A stretch of DNA of 64,000 nucleotides, from contig AP026126.1 in assembly GCA_030295235.1 (NCBI GenBank), forward strand, positions 1,922,001-1,986,000, written 5' to 3'. The stretch comes from Fistulifera solaris. Taxonomy: Eukaryota; Bacillariophyta; Bacillariophyceae; Naviculales; Stauroneidaceae. How positions within the stretch are numbered: position 1 is the first letter of the stretch; every line of letters starts with the position of its first letter. The notes under the pieces are model-generated. The model was not told the DNA's origin and made no database searches. It saw only the letters and a program-made list of their open reading frames with translations. The position numbers and the translations under genes were made by a program. Of this stretch, positions 1 to 11,180 are shown piece after piece.

Positions 1-408
1 TGTGATAAAAGGCTATTTCATTATAATCGAGACAAATACGCTACCGGTACCGGTACAATAGGCTAGAAAAGTAAATGAAGCTAAAGTGGTTCGGAAGAAA
101 ACCTACTCATGACTGCAATGCAGTCGTAGCGAAAAAACGAACAACACTCCGGGCTATAGTAAAAATTGAAGAAGAAGATGATGATTACGGAGTATGATGT
201 TATTGACGCGCGATGACGAATGACGAAGATGCAACATTGAAAAAGTGCATTGAGCAAATGTACAAGTACAAGTACCTTTCAAAACCTTTCTGCTTGCCAA
301 GTATCCAGGTTTGCTTCTCATTAACCCATCGAGTGAGTACACGGACCTATTAGCCATACTTGAGGCAGATCGAATATTTTTGTTCCGATTTTTGAGAGTA
401 ATTATCAA
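1..408. other. Intergenic, no gene seen
   Basis: No supported gene. The stretch holds two overlapping TACCGGTAC palindromes near 42-56, one weak copy of the dispersed ACTG..CAGT palindrome near 106-128, and one TACGGAGTA motif at 186-194. The end lies directly upstream of the VKOR-like gene and should contain its promoter. Confidence 0.5.
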
Positions 409-976
409 ATGGCCATCACAACCACTGCACGAACTGTTCTTGCCAGTCTAGGGCTCGTTCTATCGCTCTATGCAGTCTATGTTGAATACAAAATGGAACA
501 TCTCGACGACGGCGAGGATTTCACCGCTCTTTGTGATATTGATGCGATAGGTGCTAGTTGTAGGTGAGTTTTCGGCATGCTTTGCACTTTTGAACGTTGG
601 ATAGTTCTTGCGTTAGCATATCTGACGAATCGAATTTCTTTGGGGAATTTTTTGTAGCAAAACTTTCTCTCTCCCGGAAGGAAAGCTACTTTCTTACTTT
701 GGGATTGTTCCGAGCGGCCATGCTCTCGATTTACCCAACGCTGCGTTGGGGTCTGTCTTCTATGCACAGTTGTTACTTCTTCGTCAACCGATCCGGCACT
801 TTGTCTGCGCCGCGATGATGACTTCGATCTTCCTGGCATATCAGTTAACGTTCGTTTTGGGGGATTTATGTGTTCTTTGCTGGTCGACGCATGTCATCAA
901 TACGATTTTGTTTTATAAGATTGTGCTGTCATCACTTCGGGGACCGGATGGTGCTGGGAAGAAAAAGACAACTTAA
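409..976 (+). CDS. Vitamin K epoxide reductase (VKOR) family membrane protein
   Basis: VKOR proteins are small multi-span membrane oxidoreductases that pass electrons from quinones to disulfide chemistry, usually in the ER. Two exons are seen, 409-563 and 658-976, with a 94-base GT-AG intron; splicing restores one frame of about 157 residues. The first helix (VLASLGLVLSLYAVYVEY) is followed by a luminal loop with the Cys pair of the family (CDIDAIGASCS, then KTF). The active CxxC sits in the last part (GDLCVLCWSTHVIN), as in VKORC1. Length and motif spacing match the single-domain animal-type VKOR, not the thioredoxin-fused bacterial or plant chloroplast type. The ATG at 409 begins the hydrophobic N-terminus directly. 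No plastid presequence is seen, so ER location is inferred. The splice sites and both Cys pairs make this call secure. Confidence 0.9.
564..657 (+). other. Intron of the VKOR-like gene
   Basis: GTGAGT donor and TTTTTTGTAG acceptor. Removing it joins an AG to a C and creates the Ser codon that follows the conserved Cys of the VKOR loop. Confidence 0.85.
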
Positions 977-1078
977 ATTCAGAATAACAGTTTTTTTGTC
1001 TTGACTCGTTTAAGACCTACGTTTGAATGAATAAGTTAGAAATTAGAAAGTGTTGTGGTTGCGAAAGAATTGAGGTAT

Positions 1079-1906
1079 TTAGGCTGAAGCTCGGTCGCTT
1101 TCATTTTCTTTCGACTCATCGGAAGAAGTTGTTTTTGGGTCTTTCTTTTTCGACGCTTGTTCATTTGCTAATACAGCCTTTTCTGTAGAGACGTTCTCTT
1201 GTAATTCTGCAGTGACTTCTTGTTGCTGCACTTGTTCTAGCTTGTCTTTTTCTTTTGTTGTTACTGTGTCAGCAATTGCGGTAGCGGCAGCGACTTGTCC
1301 CACCTTCTCTGATTCGTCGCTTTCCTTTGAAGATTCCTCGAACCAGGGAGGAACACCAGCTTCGTCTTTATCGACCCCAAGTCGCCTGGCTTGCCACTGA
1401 CCCATAACATTGGCCGCGGATACAAAACTCCAACCTCTCACGGTACCTTGCATGTAATAATAATCGTCGGCTGTGGTAGCCCAAATTTTCTTTCCCATGA
1501 TCAAAGACTCTTTACTAGCAGAAAAGAAGCCCGAAGCAATATCGATCGACCACTTTCCTTTCGAGTCATCTCCCCAAATAGCAACGTTGTTTCCGTCTTG
1601 ATCGACGGCACACCGTAACCATGTTTCTTCGATCTTATCGCGATTGTTATCCCAGTTTGTACCAACTAGCCATTCGGACCCAGCAAAATCACTTTCTGTC
1701 AATCGTTCAATTTCAATGTACTCGTAGTCATCGTCATCGTCGCCGCTGCTGTTTTCTGAGACTGCTGTTTCTATGTTCGATGAGGTTGTTGCGGTGCCGA
1801 GGCGATTTACGAAAGGTCTCTTTCGAATAGTTCTTGTGTCAGTGATTGACCATGACCACGAAATGTTGACGAGTAAGAACGGTAACAACGACAATATTGA
1901 TAACAT
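1079..1906 (-). CDS. Secreted or plastid protein of unknown function
   Basis: A single open frame of 275 residues. It starts with a hydrophobic signal-like segment (MLSILSLLPFLLVNISWSWS). An acidic stretch follows near residue 55 (SGDDDDDYEYIEIE). A compact conserved-looking domain lies at about residues 65-180, with Trp- and Tyr-rich motifs (SEWLVGTNWDNN, DDYYYMQGTVRGWSF, NVMGQWQARRLGV). The last 90 residues are Glu/Lys/Ser-rich, low complexity and probably disordered. The YYYxxGTVRGW pattern reminds me of uncharacterised plastid proteins of algae and plants, but I cannot name the family. There is no clear Phe after the predicted signal cleavage site, so plastid import is only possible. The coding frame itself looks real: long, unbroken, with a sensible N-terminus. 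Confidence 0.6.
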   Translation of the reverse strand: MLSILSLLPFLLVNISWSWSITDTRTIRKRPFVNRLGTATTSSNIETAVSENSSGDDDDDYEYIEIERLTESDFAGSEWLVGTNWDNNRDKIEETWLRCAVDQDGNNVAIWGDDSKGKWSIDIASGFFSASKESLIMGKKIWATTADDYYYMQGTVRGWSFVSAANVMGQWQARRLGVDKDEAGVPPWFEESSKESDESEKVGQVAAATAIADTVTTKEKDKLEQVQQQEVTAELQENVSTEKAVLANEQASKKKDPKTTSSDESKENESDRASA

Positions 1907-2173
1907 GATAATCGTTTGATATTAAAAATAATCGTAGAGGAGAAATAAATTGTTTTTCAAGGAAAAGTGCTGCTTGAATACAAAATCTAGCTTTTCAAAT
2001 AATGGAACTTCTACTTTTTGGCCGACGCATGCCGCATTCACTTCCACGTGTTTTTTTTGCCGAAGTATCGTGCGTGATCAGCCCTAATGCTAATCAGGAA
2101 ATAATAGTGCGAGACGATCCACTAACAAAGCCATTACACTTTCCAAGGTACTTGCAGTTTTATAATTTCTGAG

Positions 2174-4894
2174 CTACTCGCATAAGGAAATGCCCGCTTT
2201 GTCTCCCTTTCTACTGCTTATATTGGCCGGGCTGGCCGTATCCCAAAACCATTGATGAAAGCTAGGGTCGACGGTTGGGTCGTGGAAACGAAACTTCGAC
2301 CGCAAGCTTGACACTTCTTCTGGTGTCAATGTAGCTAACGCAGGAAAAAGTGCTAGTTGATGGTCAAGTGGGTCATTGTGAGATGGTGCCAGCATCGACG
2401 TGAACCTGCGACTCATCGAGTCACTTTCTGAGAGCAAATGAAGTACGGGGCGAGGGAACCGATGTTGAGTTCTATCTTCCAACAGTTTTTGGAATTTCGA
2501 GCGTATGTGATCGAAATCTTCTCTTAACGTTGATTTACCGGACCACACAAAAGGTTGTTGAAATGATCTGCTGCGATAATGCTCTGTTTCAACGCGATTG
2601 GAAGGAGTAAAGATTGATTAGCACAGCAAGTGTCGGCTTAACAGGTACATTACTACTTACATTGTCCCAGAGAACCAATGTTTCAGGTGGTGCGGTTCCT
2701 CGAAGACTAACGTCGGCCACCAACTTGGGATCGTGGAGTGAGCCTGTTGTCCATACAGTCGGTGCCATCATGTTGAGGCAGTCGTCCAGCGGTAACCGAA
2801 GGAACAGAGACCGCTTTTCAGCTCGGTCATCACTGGACTGTACCGGGCCTGGACTTATAAGAGGTCCCCGGCGTAAATAATACAACAAACGCAATGATTC
2901 TGATAGCTCTGGTGGAAAAGTAAAGTCCATCGAAGACCCCACGGCTTTGGTTTGCCCTTCTTCAGTTAAATCCAACCTGTAAAGTAAAATTGTCAGGTTA
3001 TTGAATACAAATAAAAGGGCTTATCGCAGGCTACTCACGCTCTTGCGCCTTCTTGAAGTCCCAACAATCTAAACTCGCCGGAGATGTTTTGAATAGTTGC
3101 ATCGATATCCTTTTGCACTTGGTAAGCTAACTTTTCCATTTCTGCTGGATCAACAGGTTCATCATTTAATACTCCATCCGATTCGCGCCCATACAAAGCG
3201 CGATATACAGCTTCTTTGGCCAACACGACAGGAACAACATCTTCGTCGACTGAATCTAAGTAAGTGCTTACATCCTTTGCCAAACTCAAACGATACGTCG
3301 AGATACGTGTGATCATCATTGAGCCGGAAGCGTCCATGTACCTCGCAACAAATTGGAAGTGTGCAAAGTCGGTGTCTTCACCAATCTCAGGAAGAACCCG
3401 CAACATCATCGACAGCGTCGTCAATGGGTCGTGACGACAGATACGGACACGCATTACCATATCTTCAAACGTAACACGATCTGGGAGTTTATTTGTCTCA
3501 GTGCCATGTTTAGCCGCAAGTGCGGACCCTGCAGCGAATGTTGCACGCTCATTTGGGAGAAGTATCTTTTCGTCGTCCAGAAACTCGCCCATTCCTATTA
3601 GATGCGTTGCTTCCACAAAACTGTAGATACATTTGGAGTTAAGAGAAAAAGTCGAAAGGGTTTACTCCTTGAACGAAAAAAATTCAATTTACCTTGGCAG
3701 CCTAACATCAATGACACATCCGTCAATCCATTTTTTATCCTTGTCGTCGTCAACATACAGCCCTGAAAGATACGTTTCATTCAGCACGTACTTGATATTG
3801 TCTACCAGGTTGGCTGCATTATCTTGACACAAGGCATATCCCCCAGTTGGTTCCACGATACTGTTCCACGCAGGAACAGCAAGTTCTTGCACTCCTGTCA
3901 AGAACGCATCGATTCCTATCCCTGCATTCGCTGCCTGCAAACCAATCGGCGACCAAAAGTCTATAATGCTAGCGGCTAGTTGAACTGGATCGACACGAGT
4001 CGATTTTTTCCGCGCAAGTTGTACCTACACCAAGGTTGGGAGCACCGTTCGTAAAGACAAGGATACGAGCCGTTCGTGCCGCCGCAACGCTGGCCAGTTC
4101 GATCGCACAACTGATTGCTTCCCCCGTACAACGAGATTGCATATCTCGCTGATGAGACCGAGACTGTAACCACGGGGATGTCGGTGGCTCTGGTAGCTGC
4201 TGCTCGTTCTGTCGGGCTTGTTTGCGTTCCTTCAACATTTCCAGGCGAGATTTGGGTTTGTTCGATTCTTCCCTTCCCCCTGTGGTCCCCGTAAAAAGCA
4301 TCCAGACAGTTAGAAACAGCCTCCCAATCTCTTGACGACTTCATGGGATGTAAATATTGCGTTTTCTTATCGGGAGAATCACAAAAGCCGATACAAGTGG
4401 CGTAGACATGTAAAGCGCAAATTTCACATGATGTCGAGAAAATATGGACAGAATTATCAAAGATCAGTAACCCAAGTTGCACATCTGGATCGTTCTCTAA
4501 TGTACTTCGAATTGCTTTTCTGATGGCTCTCACTTCCGAGCCGATCAAATGGGCGTCCAGCACAAGTAGTACATTTCTTCGCTGGTTATCATTTTCCACT
4601 GGCTGTGAAAACTCCAATTGCGGTTGTGCCATCACAATTGGGTCAATATCGGCCGTCGCAATATTTTGAAACCCACAAAAGGACAAAGCCATTCATTTTT
4701 GTTGTTCATTTCGCAGTAAAGGTTGTGATAAGAGAGACATTTCAGACATTGCGGCACGGCTCTGTCCGTTGTCGATCCGCTCGACCCGCCCAAAGGAGAC
4801 CAAACGAAGCCAAGGGGAGGTTACAGCTCCGATCCGGACCTGCGGGGCATTTACTAGAAGTAAAAGCTACTTCATTGCTTCTCATCATTGTCAT
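2174..4894 (-). CDS. Sec23/Sec24-family protein (divergent Sec23-like)
   Basis: Sec23/Sec24 proteins form the inner COPII coat for vesicle budding from the ER; divergent members also occur in plants and protists. Exons read as 4894-3693, 3620-3039, 2976-2661 and 2581-2174, all with GT-AG borders and matching phases. Order: a zinc finger (PQCLKC, NLYC, then WLCPF and CGFQN), a vWA-like trunk (RRNVLLVLDAHL, LGLLIFDNSVHIFS), beta/helical regions, and a C-terminal gelsolin-like domain (LVLWDN, FVWSG). The tail PVLHLLSESDSMSRRFTSML is typical of the family. The first exon changes frame about four times, near 4815, 4678, 4278 and 4005, each at a homopolymer. The frames together give all family landmarks in order, so sequencing indels are the best explanation. 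The last one near 4005 could instead be a 49-base intron (GTACAA..CTAG); cDNA would tell. Confidence 0.75.
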
Positions 4895-5444
4895 CGCATC
4901 TATATAAAGAAGTAATATCGAATCATTGCAGAAAATGAAAGTTTGTTTCTTTTAGCAGTTTAGTCGTCAATGCTCGATGTTAACGGCGTCGTCTGACCGT
5001 ACTCCGTACTTGAGAGCTTCACCTTAGCTTGATTTTACCCCGGAATATTCCGTATTTCCTAAGCAAGGAAGTTGTAAACAGCCACATGCAAAACAAAAAT
5101 AGACACGCACACTATTCCCGTCGCGCCCGAGCGAATCTTTCTTGATGTTAGGGCGAAAGAGTCTTATGCGGACAGACAAGATTTGTTGGAAGTAAACAAG
5201 AACAGGCGACACACTTTTAATTGCCGCAGTAGCTTCGTCCGCATTTATAATTAGACTATACTGCATTTGATGCGGAAATATTGTAAAGTACTCTAATAGT
5301 AAGTTATGTGGAATAATATAGACAAGGTCAAGGGTGTTTGTCTCTCGTGTTGGCCCTCTCTGACGATGATTCCAGTGTTAGTAATGTACAAATGTACCAT
5401 CCCATTGCTTTGACAATGTAGTGGTATAGCTTCAATCGTGTCGC
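4895..5444. other. Intergenic between two minus-strand genes
   Basis: A TATATAAA box at about 4900-4907 lies just upstream of the Sec23-like start. One TACTCCGTA motif is at 5000-5008. A minus-strand 80-residue open frame in the middle has no recognisable domain and is not called. Confidence 0.4.
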
Positions 5445-6200
5445 TCAAGCAGCTGGTGAATGTTTGTGAGGAAGAACTGATTCAAAGAGGAAAATGTTGA
5501 GCTTAAAGTGCATGATTTCGCATTCAATTTGCATCAGTTCCGACATGTATGCAGAGAATATTAACAGCTCCCGGATTCTGTCGAGACAAGAGATCACGTG
5601 TCTTTTGTGACCAATGTAGGAGTAGATGTTGCCCATGTTGTTGTTAATCGATAATTCAAGAATTCTCTCTCGAGGCCCGAGTTCATGTCGTCTTTCGGAC
5701 ATGACCTCTAGTGTCTTTGTGTAGATGCTAAGCGCCTTCTGAAGATTAGAGAAGCGCTGTTCGGCTGTGGAGACTCCTTTCAGGTGAAAAGATAGTGCCA
5801 TATTGTAAAGAAGCGTTACGGACGTAAGTCGCAGCGATGCCTCGGAGATTTCCCCAGAGCTCCCCACATGGAATGCCTTCATACATACAGGGAAATCAGC
5901 ACAAGATACATCTTCATCATCCCAAGCTGGAGTTTGAAGATCTTGCCATGTAAGAAAGGAATCAACCATCTCGCTTTCCCAGGCTCGTACGTTCGAGGTA
6001 TACAAATGAGGTATTAAACGCCCGAGCGTCGATTTCGCGTTTAGTATAGCATCGTCGTAAAGCCCTTGTGCAACTTTGTCCACAACGATCGCATTTTCTA
6101 AGAAAATTGTTGTCGTCTCCATCGTTTTGTCGTTGGTAACAACAACAAGTTTCTCAGCGAGGAAATGGCGACGAACGCTGTGAAGCACCTTTGTTGGCAC
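5445..6200 (-). CDS. TPR-like helical protein, function unknown
   Basis: One open frame of 251 residues. The middle and C-terminal parts are helical with the look of tetratricopeptide repeats: ASLRLTSVTLLYNMALSFHL, a segment ending in QKALSIYTKTLEVM, and LSINNNMGNIYSYIGHKRH each carry small residues and aromatic residues at TPR-like spacing. Similar short TPR-like proteins are numerous in diatom genomes (recalled, not searched). Such proteins usually serve as binding scaffolds; no catalytic motif is seen. The start is uncertain: Met at 6200, or Met at 6122 beginning METTTIFLENAIVV, which looks more like the N-terminus of this type of protein. Confidence 0.5.
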   Translation of the reverse strand: MPTKVLHSVRRHFLAEKLVVVTNDKTMETTTIFLENAIVVDKVAQGLYDDAILNAKSTLGRLIPHLYTSNVRAWESEMVDSFLTWQDLQTPAWDDEDVSCADFPVCMKAFHVGSSGEISEASLRLTSVTLLYNMALSFHLKGVSTAEQRFSNLQKALSIYTKTLEVMSERRHELGPRERILELSINNNMGNIYSYIGHKRHVISCLDRIRELLIFSAYMSELMQIECEIMHFKLNIFLFESVLPHKHSPAA

Positions 6201-7194
6201 GTTGATGGGTCGGAAGGGCGAAAAGGGCGAAAAAGGAGCGGAGGTGCGGAGGAGGCAACGATGACGCAGGTGAAAGTTGAATTACGCAAACAAATTCTAC
6301 AGCCCTTCCCGTACTGCTTCTACGAATTACATGCAATACGTGCCCCCGGCTCCAGAGAAGTCGTAGACTCTTTCTTGTACGACTGTACGACGGATCCTTT
6401 ATTCCTTGTCCGGAGTACACTTTTGTATCTTGTCTTTTTCTGTGCTTGTCCTTGTCCTTTGTGGATTATCGGAGGTACATCTTACTTTATAGTCAGTGAC
6501 TCAGGTTCGCATTTTCGAAAAATAGGTATCTTCAGGCTGACTTTTCTGTATCTATAACAAAATGTTTAACGCTGTACTTTTCCTTCCATACCCTTTTCGA
6601 AAGTCGATGACGCAAATTTTGGTTTCACGACTGTTCACTTTCAACTCTCTCTCAATCGATAGCTAGCTTGGATGGATGGCTGGATGCATAATTGCTGGTT
6701 GTTAAAGTTGTGCGTTTTAACTCGTCCCAACTAAGTCCCAACTCCCAAGGTGAGCTCTCCCTTGGAACCTGGAGCACTTACTCCTTTTCTCTCGTCTCTT
6801 GCTCGCTAGAGAGAGCTAGCAAAGGCGCAATTCATATTTGAGGTGCAACTGTGCAACGTGCAACATGATACCTCGGGCTCTTCAAAGAATCTGGACGCTG
6901 ACTTCTTGTTTGTTAACACTGGAAACTTCTACAGTGACCCAGTGATAAAAGAAAAGTCCAGTAGTTACGAAACTTCCCCATCCTATCACTAAAGTGCAAA
7001 GAGATGTAGGTTTATTTCTTTGCTACAGGGATCTTCCATTCTAAATCTAACAACTCTCTAGTTTCATCTTTCTCCTCACTTGAAGAATACTAGGAAGTGA
7101 AGCGATATTGATTAGTAGCTTATCGAGAATGTCTTTGCAGCACTTGAGGTTACGAAGATGTTAGACTTGATGATAATCGAAAAAAGCACACAAT
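6201..7194. other. Long intergenic region
   Basis: About 1 kb without a supportable gene. A plus-strand 130-residue open frame begins inside the end of the minus-strand TPR-like gene and has no domain or codon pattern that I trust. The stretch includes T-rich and GAGAGAGC-like simple sequence, and the 3' side of the eIF3e gene. Confidence 0.4.
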
Positions 7195-8763
7195 TTAGTC
7201 CTCCATCACTGCCTTTTCGCGCTTCAACTTTTCTTTTCGCGCTTCATTCCATAAAGTATTTAAGCTCTGAGAAAGCGTCGCACTTCTAACGTTCAAGTCT
7301 TTCGTTCGTTCCATGACTTGCTCGTAGATACTTTGTCTTGAACTATTCATGACGACACAATCGTCTTGCAAACACGCATCCATATCAGTGGCGTTTCGAA
7401 TCAAGTCTACCATCCAACGTTCTGCTTCGGCGGGCGCCATGGCCAACTTGTCTCCTAGAGCTTGAAGATCAATCTTGTGATGAATTCGACAGTAGTTTTC
7501 GAACACAAAAATACGGGCTTCTTCCATAAAGACAGCGGTTTGCTGGCAAAGAAAGAAATCGGCGCGGAGTACTTTCTCGCATTCTTGCAGTTTGACCTGG
7601 GCCGCATCAAAGTCGTACTTGACGCACAAGCAATTGACAAACTCGACAATAGGGTCGGTGTATTCACAATCTTGCAAGACATACACCAACTGCTTCATGA
7701 GTCGTCGGGCTTCTACAGTTTTGGAGGTTACACGACGCTTGCACAAGAGTACGGCGGCAGTCAAGTAACGAAGCAAGTGAGGAGCATTGGTGGTGATGGC
7801 TTGTTTGTATTTTTCCGTCATGCACAAATCGACCAACTGTTCGAGACCTCCCGGACCGTTCCAGTAAACAAAGAGAGACCAATGCAAGAGCCATGTTCGC
7901 TGTTGCAAAGCTTCGAGAGCGCTAATTTGGTTCATTTGCGTCAGTGTTTCCATGGCTGTCTTGACCGCATCCAGAGCTGTGCGCGCTGCGGTCCAATCTT
8001 CGACGAGAATTTCACACGCCAATTTGCCCCACAAAACCTGTAGCATATCCTTATCTACTTTTTTGAGATAATACATACTCGGGTTTCCTAGATCAGGATT
8101 GTTTTGCGCTTGCTGTTGGTGTTTGGATTGTTGCACTCCGGCGAGAACCAAATCTTCTTCTTCATCCTCCGCAGAGGTCGCCGGTGGCGACGCATGCCAC
8201 GAGATGTAATGCGTCAACATGTCTCTCGAACTTTTGTAGTCTCCACAATCGAAATGAAAGCGTGCTAACGCAAGATAGGTTTGAATCATTTCGCTGGTAG
8301 TCTCTGGCAGCTGCGTGAGACCAGCGACATTCCATTTTCCGCTTTCGACAAGTTTCTTCTGTAAAAGGAACGAACAAAGCGTTGAGTTACAAGAAATATA
8401 TGATTTGTCCTTCTGCATAAACTAAAGAATAAATACCTTTCCGTTTTCATCTTGACAAAGTTTCAAAAGAGGTTCGCAGCCGTTCTTGAGCGTTTCCAGT
8501 TGCTGATAGACCTGTTCTTTCTGTTGCTTCATTTCCGCAGGCGCATCTCCGTGCAATGCCTTGTGACATTCGGCTGCATAATCCACCATATGCGTCGGAC
8601 GCAACAATTCGAGTCGAGCCGCAGCGACATCGTCTTTCGAATAATCCAAATTTTCAATAATGTATTCGAGTAAGGGGAAGATGAGATGACGATCTAAATA
8701 GGGTGATACTTGCGCCGTCAAATCCCATTGTTCTGCCGTCGATTCAGTACTATGGGCCGTCAT
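7195..8763 (-). CDS. eIF3e: Translation initiation factor eIF3 subunit e (INT6-like)
   Basis: eIF3e is a PCI-domain subunit of the eIF3 complex that helps recruit the 40S ribosome to mRNA in the cytosol. Two exons, 8763-8437 and 8358-7195, are joined across a 78-base GT-AG intron at ENGK|KKLVE, giving about 496 residues. The N-terminus carries the family pattern (DLTAQVSPYLDRHLIFPLLE and ARLELLRPTHMVDYA). Central helical repeats and a C-terminal PCI winged helix follow (DLQALGDKLAMAPAEAERWM), then a short Lys/Glu-rich tail. Met at 8763 is chosen because the family homology starts immediately after it; the open frame further upstream looks non-coding. No frame problem is seen. Length matches the usual 440-500 residues. 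Confidence 0.92.
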
Positions 8764-9158
8764 TCTTCCTGTTGTTTGTTTCCAATAAACAATGAATTGA
8801 GGAACTACGAGGATAGATAGGTTCAGAGCTTTATACAGCACGATTTTATTCTCATGGTGAAGGGGATAGAAAAGCGGAGCGCGACTGTACACTGTACGGT
8901 GCAATCTCGTCCGTTCATTCATTTCACCGTCTGGTCATGGACCGTTTCTCGTTTCTCAGCATGAAACGTCTTCAGTACCGGTTCTAGTTGTCTTTGGAAA
9001 CACAGGGAGGAGCGACGGTACGACACACAACCCGAACACCAAACATCCGCTTTCGCGACAAAACGTTTTCTTTCGTTGACACTCTTTGTTGTCCGCAGTC
9101 CGCAGTCGCATAAAAACCAAAACTAACAAGGTACCATGTTTCTTTGATCCTTTCTATA
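8764..9158. promoter_or_regulatory. Divergent promoter region between eIF3e and the protease gene
   Basis: A 395-base spacer between head-to-head starts at 8763 (minus) and 9159 (plus). It must hold both promoters. I see no clear TATA box or repeated operator; the right side is rich in CGTTTTC and ACGG-type words. Confidence 0.4.
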
Positions 9159-10353
9159 ATGAAACAAGCCGTATTGCTTTCGCTCTTACTTTACGCCGGA
9201 TGGAGTACCGGCGTTAGAGCCTTTATTGCTCCGATTCATCATCTGCAACGACAGAAAAGATTTGTCACTCCACAGTATGCGTCACGACGTGATTTTCTCG
9301 TGACATCAGCTCTAGCTGCGACGGCTCCGGATGGTACTGGCGCTACCACAAATCAAACACCGCAACCACTTGTCACTCTGCCAATGATTCGACTACAATT
9401 GCCCAAAAATGGATTCGGCCGCGAATACATCGCCATGCCTCTTTACATCAATGGCAAGGACCGTATGAATTCATGCTCGATACGGGTCTCACTGCTGAAT
9501 TCATTACGCCTCATTTGGAAAAGAAGTCTTCAGGGCCAGGCCCGATTCGTCGCCACGATCCTTTTCGGTGCAAGGAATTGCGGCGGCAGGGACGAGTACA
9601 CAACGGTTGGTCGATTTGCCAGGCGTTTCGTTGTGCTGCAAGCGCGATGGAGAATCTCTCAATGTGCCCGAGTTGCATGCCATCGTCACCGACTTTCCTC
9701 AAGAGCATATAGATCCAAAGCATGATCCGATTGAAGGTATGCTGGGGATGGAATTTCTCAGTATGTACGATGTTGACTTGGACTTTCCCAACAATCAGAT
9801 TCGTCTGTACGAGCAAGGCACCTTGTCGTGTCCCAAGAATATGGTAGAAATCCCTGCGACTGTGATCAATGAGACGGGATTGTTGGCAATTCGCGTGAAG
9901 AAACCCGGTCTAAATCAGCCAGTCGTGGCTTTGATCGATTGTGGAAGTGCCTTTTCGGTCGTCAATTGGGCGGCAACGCCATTCTTGGGAATGTCTTCGG
10001 ATAAGAAAGATTATCAGAATCTACCGGCCATTCAAGGGATTGGAGTAGATGGAAAGACGATGCAGTTGCCGATATCACCCCAACAGACACTCACTTTCGT
10101 AGGCGAACCTCGCATGGATCAGGGGCGAATTGTTGGATTTCAAGAGCCTCCTAATGACTGGAGAAATTGGAAGCCAATTAGTCTGGCAGTGGGTGATCTA
10201 CCCGCGTTCTCCAATGTACTCGGAGATGGCGTGACACCGTATCGGGGTCCGGCTATCTTGATCGGGTTGGATATTTTGTCACAGCGGCGAGTCATTTTCA
10301 AGGGGTCCGAAACACGACGCCGCCAAATATTCATTACCAAAGACCAGGCCTAG
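9159..10353 (+). CDS. Two-lobed retropepsin-like aspartic protease, predicted thylakoid-lumen protein
   Basis: The N-terminus reads as three successive targeting signals: an ER signal peptide (MKQAVLLSLLLYAGWSTG), a cleavage site before Phe (VRA|FIAP) as in diatom plastid presequences, and a twin-arginine motif (SRRDFLVTSALAATA) typical of Tat export to the thylakoid lumen. Two aspartic-protease signatures follow: FMLDTGLTAEFI near residue 105 and ALIDCGSAFSVV near residue 255. Each has the D-[TC]-G core and beta-rich surroundings (GMLGMEFLSMYDVDLDF, GLDIL). This suggests two retropepsin-like halves in one chain. The frame changes twice between about 9460 and 9590, in line with the indels seen in other host genes of the window. 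Substrates are unknown. The targeting call is inference from motifs. Confidence 0.65.
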
Positions 10354-11180
10354 AGACTAAACGCTTAATATGTAACGGCCAACATTCCCATCGCGCAAAC
10401 CATCGGTAATTAAACGTCGACCTCGCCAAGTCACTCGAGTTCACATTTTGGTCTCGACGAAATTTGAAAGAAACACTTTTATGATTGAAGCATGAATATG
10501 ATATATGATACGACGTCTACGTATAACGGATTAGAATCTAGACACGAGTGACCAGCAAGGTAAACAGAACAGTTCCGCGAGCAATCAACCATTGGGATTT
10601 TGCTATATTTAGACTTTCCCAGTAGAGTTAAGGCTTAACACGTGGAAAACATGGATACTATGACGAATTTCAATACCGTATAGATATTTCACAACTCACA
10701 TCATATTGCTATAGCAGCCTCACTCTTCGTAACAAAAGTTTGACTTGCGTTGAGTTACTTAGGGATTTTCTTCCAATCTCCAAACCATTCCAATTCATCA
10801 AAATTTAGTCACGTACAAAGTATTCACTGCTGGCTCGTTTCTGATTCAGCTGCTCCACGTCAATGGGATTAACTCAATCCGATACATTCCACTCAGAACT
10901 CAACATTCGACTATACCTTGTTCTGTACTATGCCAGCTGATGTGGGCAGAAATTGAAACAACTCATCAACGAGGCGGCTTTGCTTTGCTCACGAAAAAGG
11001 ATTCCGCCATGCACCAAAACTGAGTCCGCATTGACATCAGCATGATATGATTAGAGTCATCAAAGTTTCTATAAACTGAAGCAAAGCATTACACTTGTAG
11101 TTTCTCTTTGTGCAAAGCGATTGAGCGTGAATTTAAGCCAATACATCACCGTCGCAATCCACACGAGTTTCGAAATTACA
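10354..11180. other. Intergenic, no gene seen
   Basis: About 830 AT-rich bases between two plus-strand genes. No open frame with a domain, no RNA gene and no repeat family of this window is visible. The right end should carry the promoter of the heat-shock-factor gene. Confidence 0.4.

Noticed and set aside
3962-4020. A 49-base intron (GTACAA..CTAG) in the Sec23-like gene instead of a frame error
   Set aside because: It would be the shortest intron in the window and would delete STRVDPVQL, which looks like real coding sequence. A base error in the adjacent T6 run is simpler, though not proven.
5024-5266. 80-residue minus-strand open frame between the Sec23-like and TPR-like genes
   Set aside because: No domain, no paralog, atypical composition, and it starts in AT-rich spacer. 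Chance open frame.
6165-6557. 130-residue plus-strand open frame
   Set aside because: It overlaps the start of a better-supported minus-strand gene and has no recognisable domain.
7462-8043. 193-residue plus-strand open frame
   Set aside because: Antisense shadow of eIF3e, which is clearly the coding strand.
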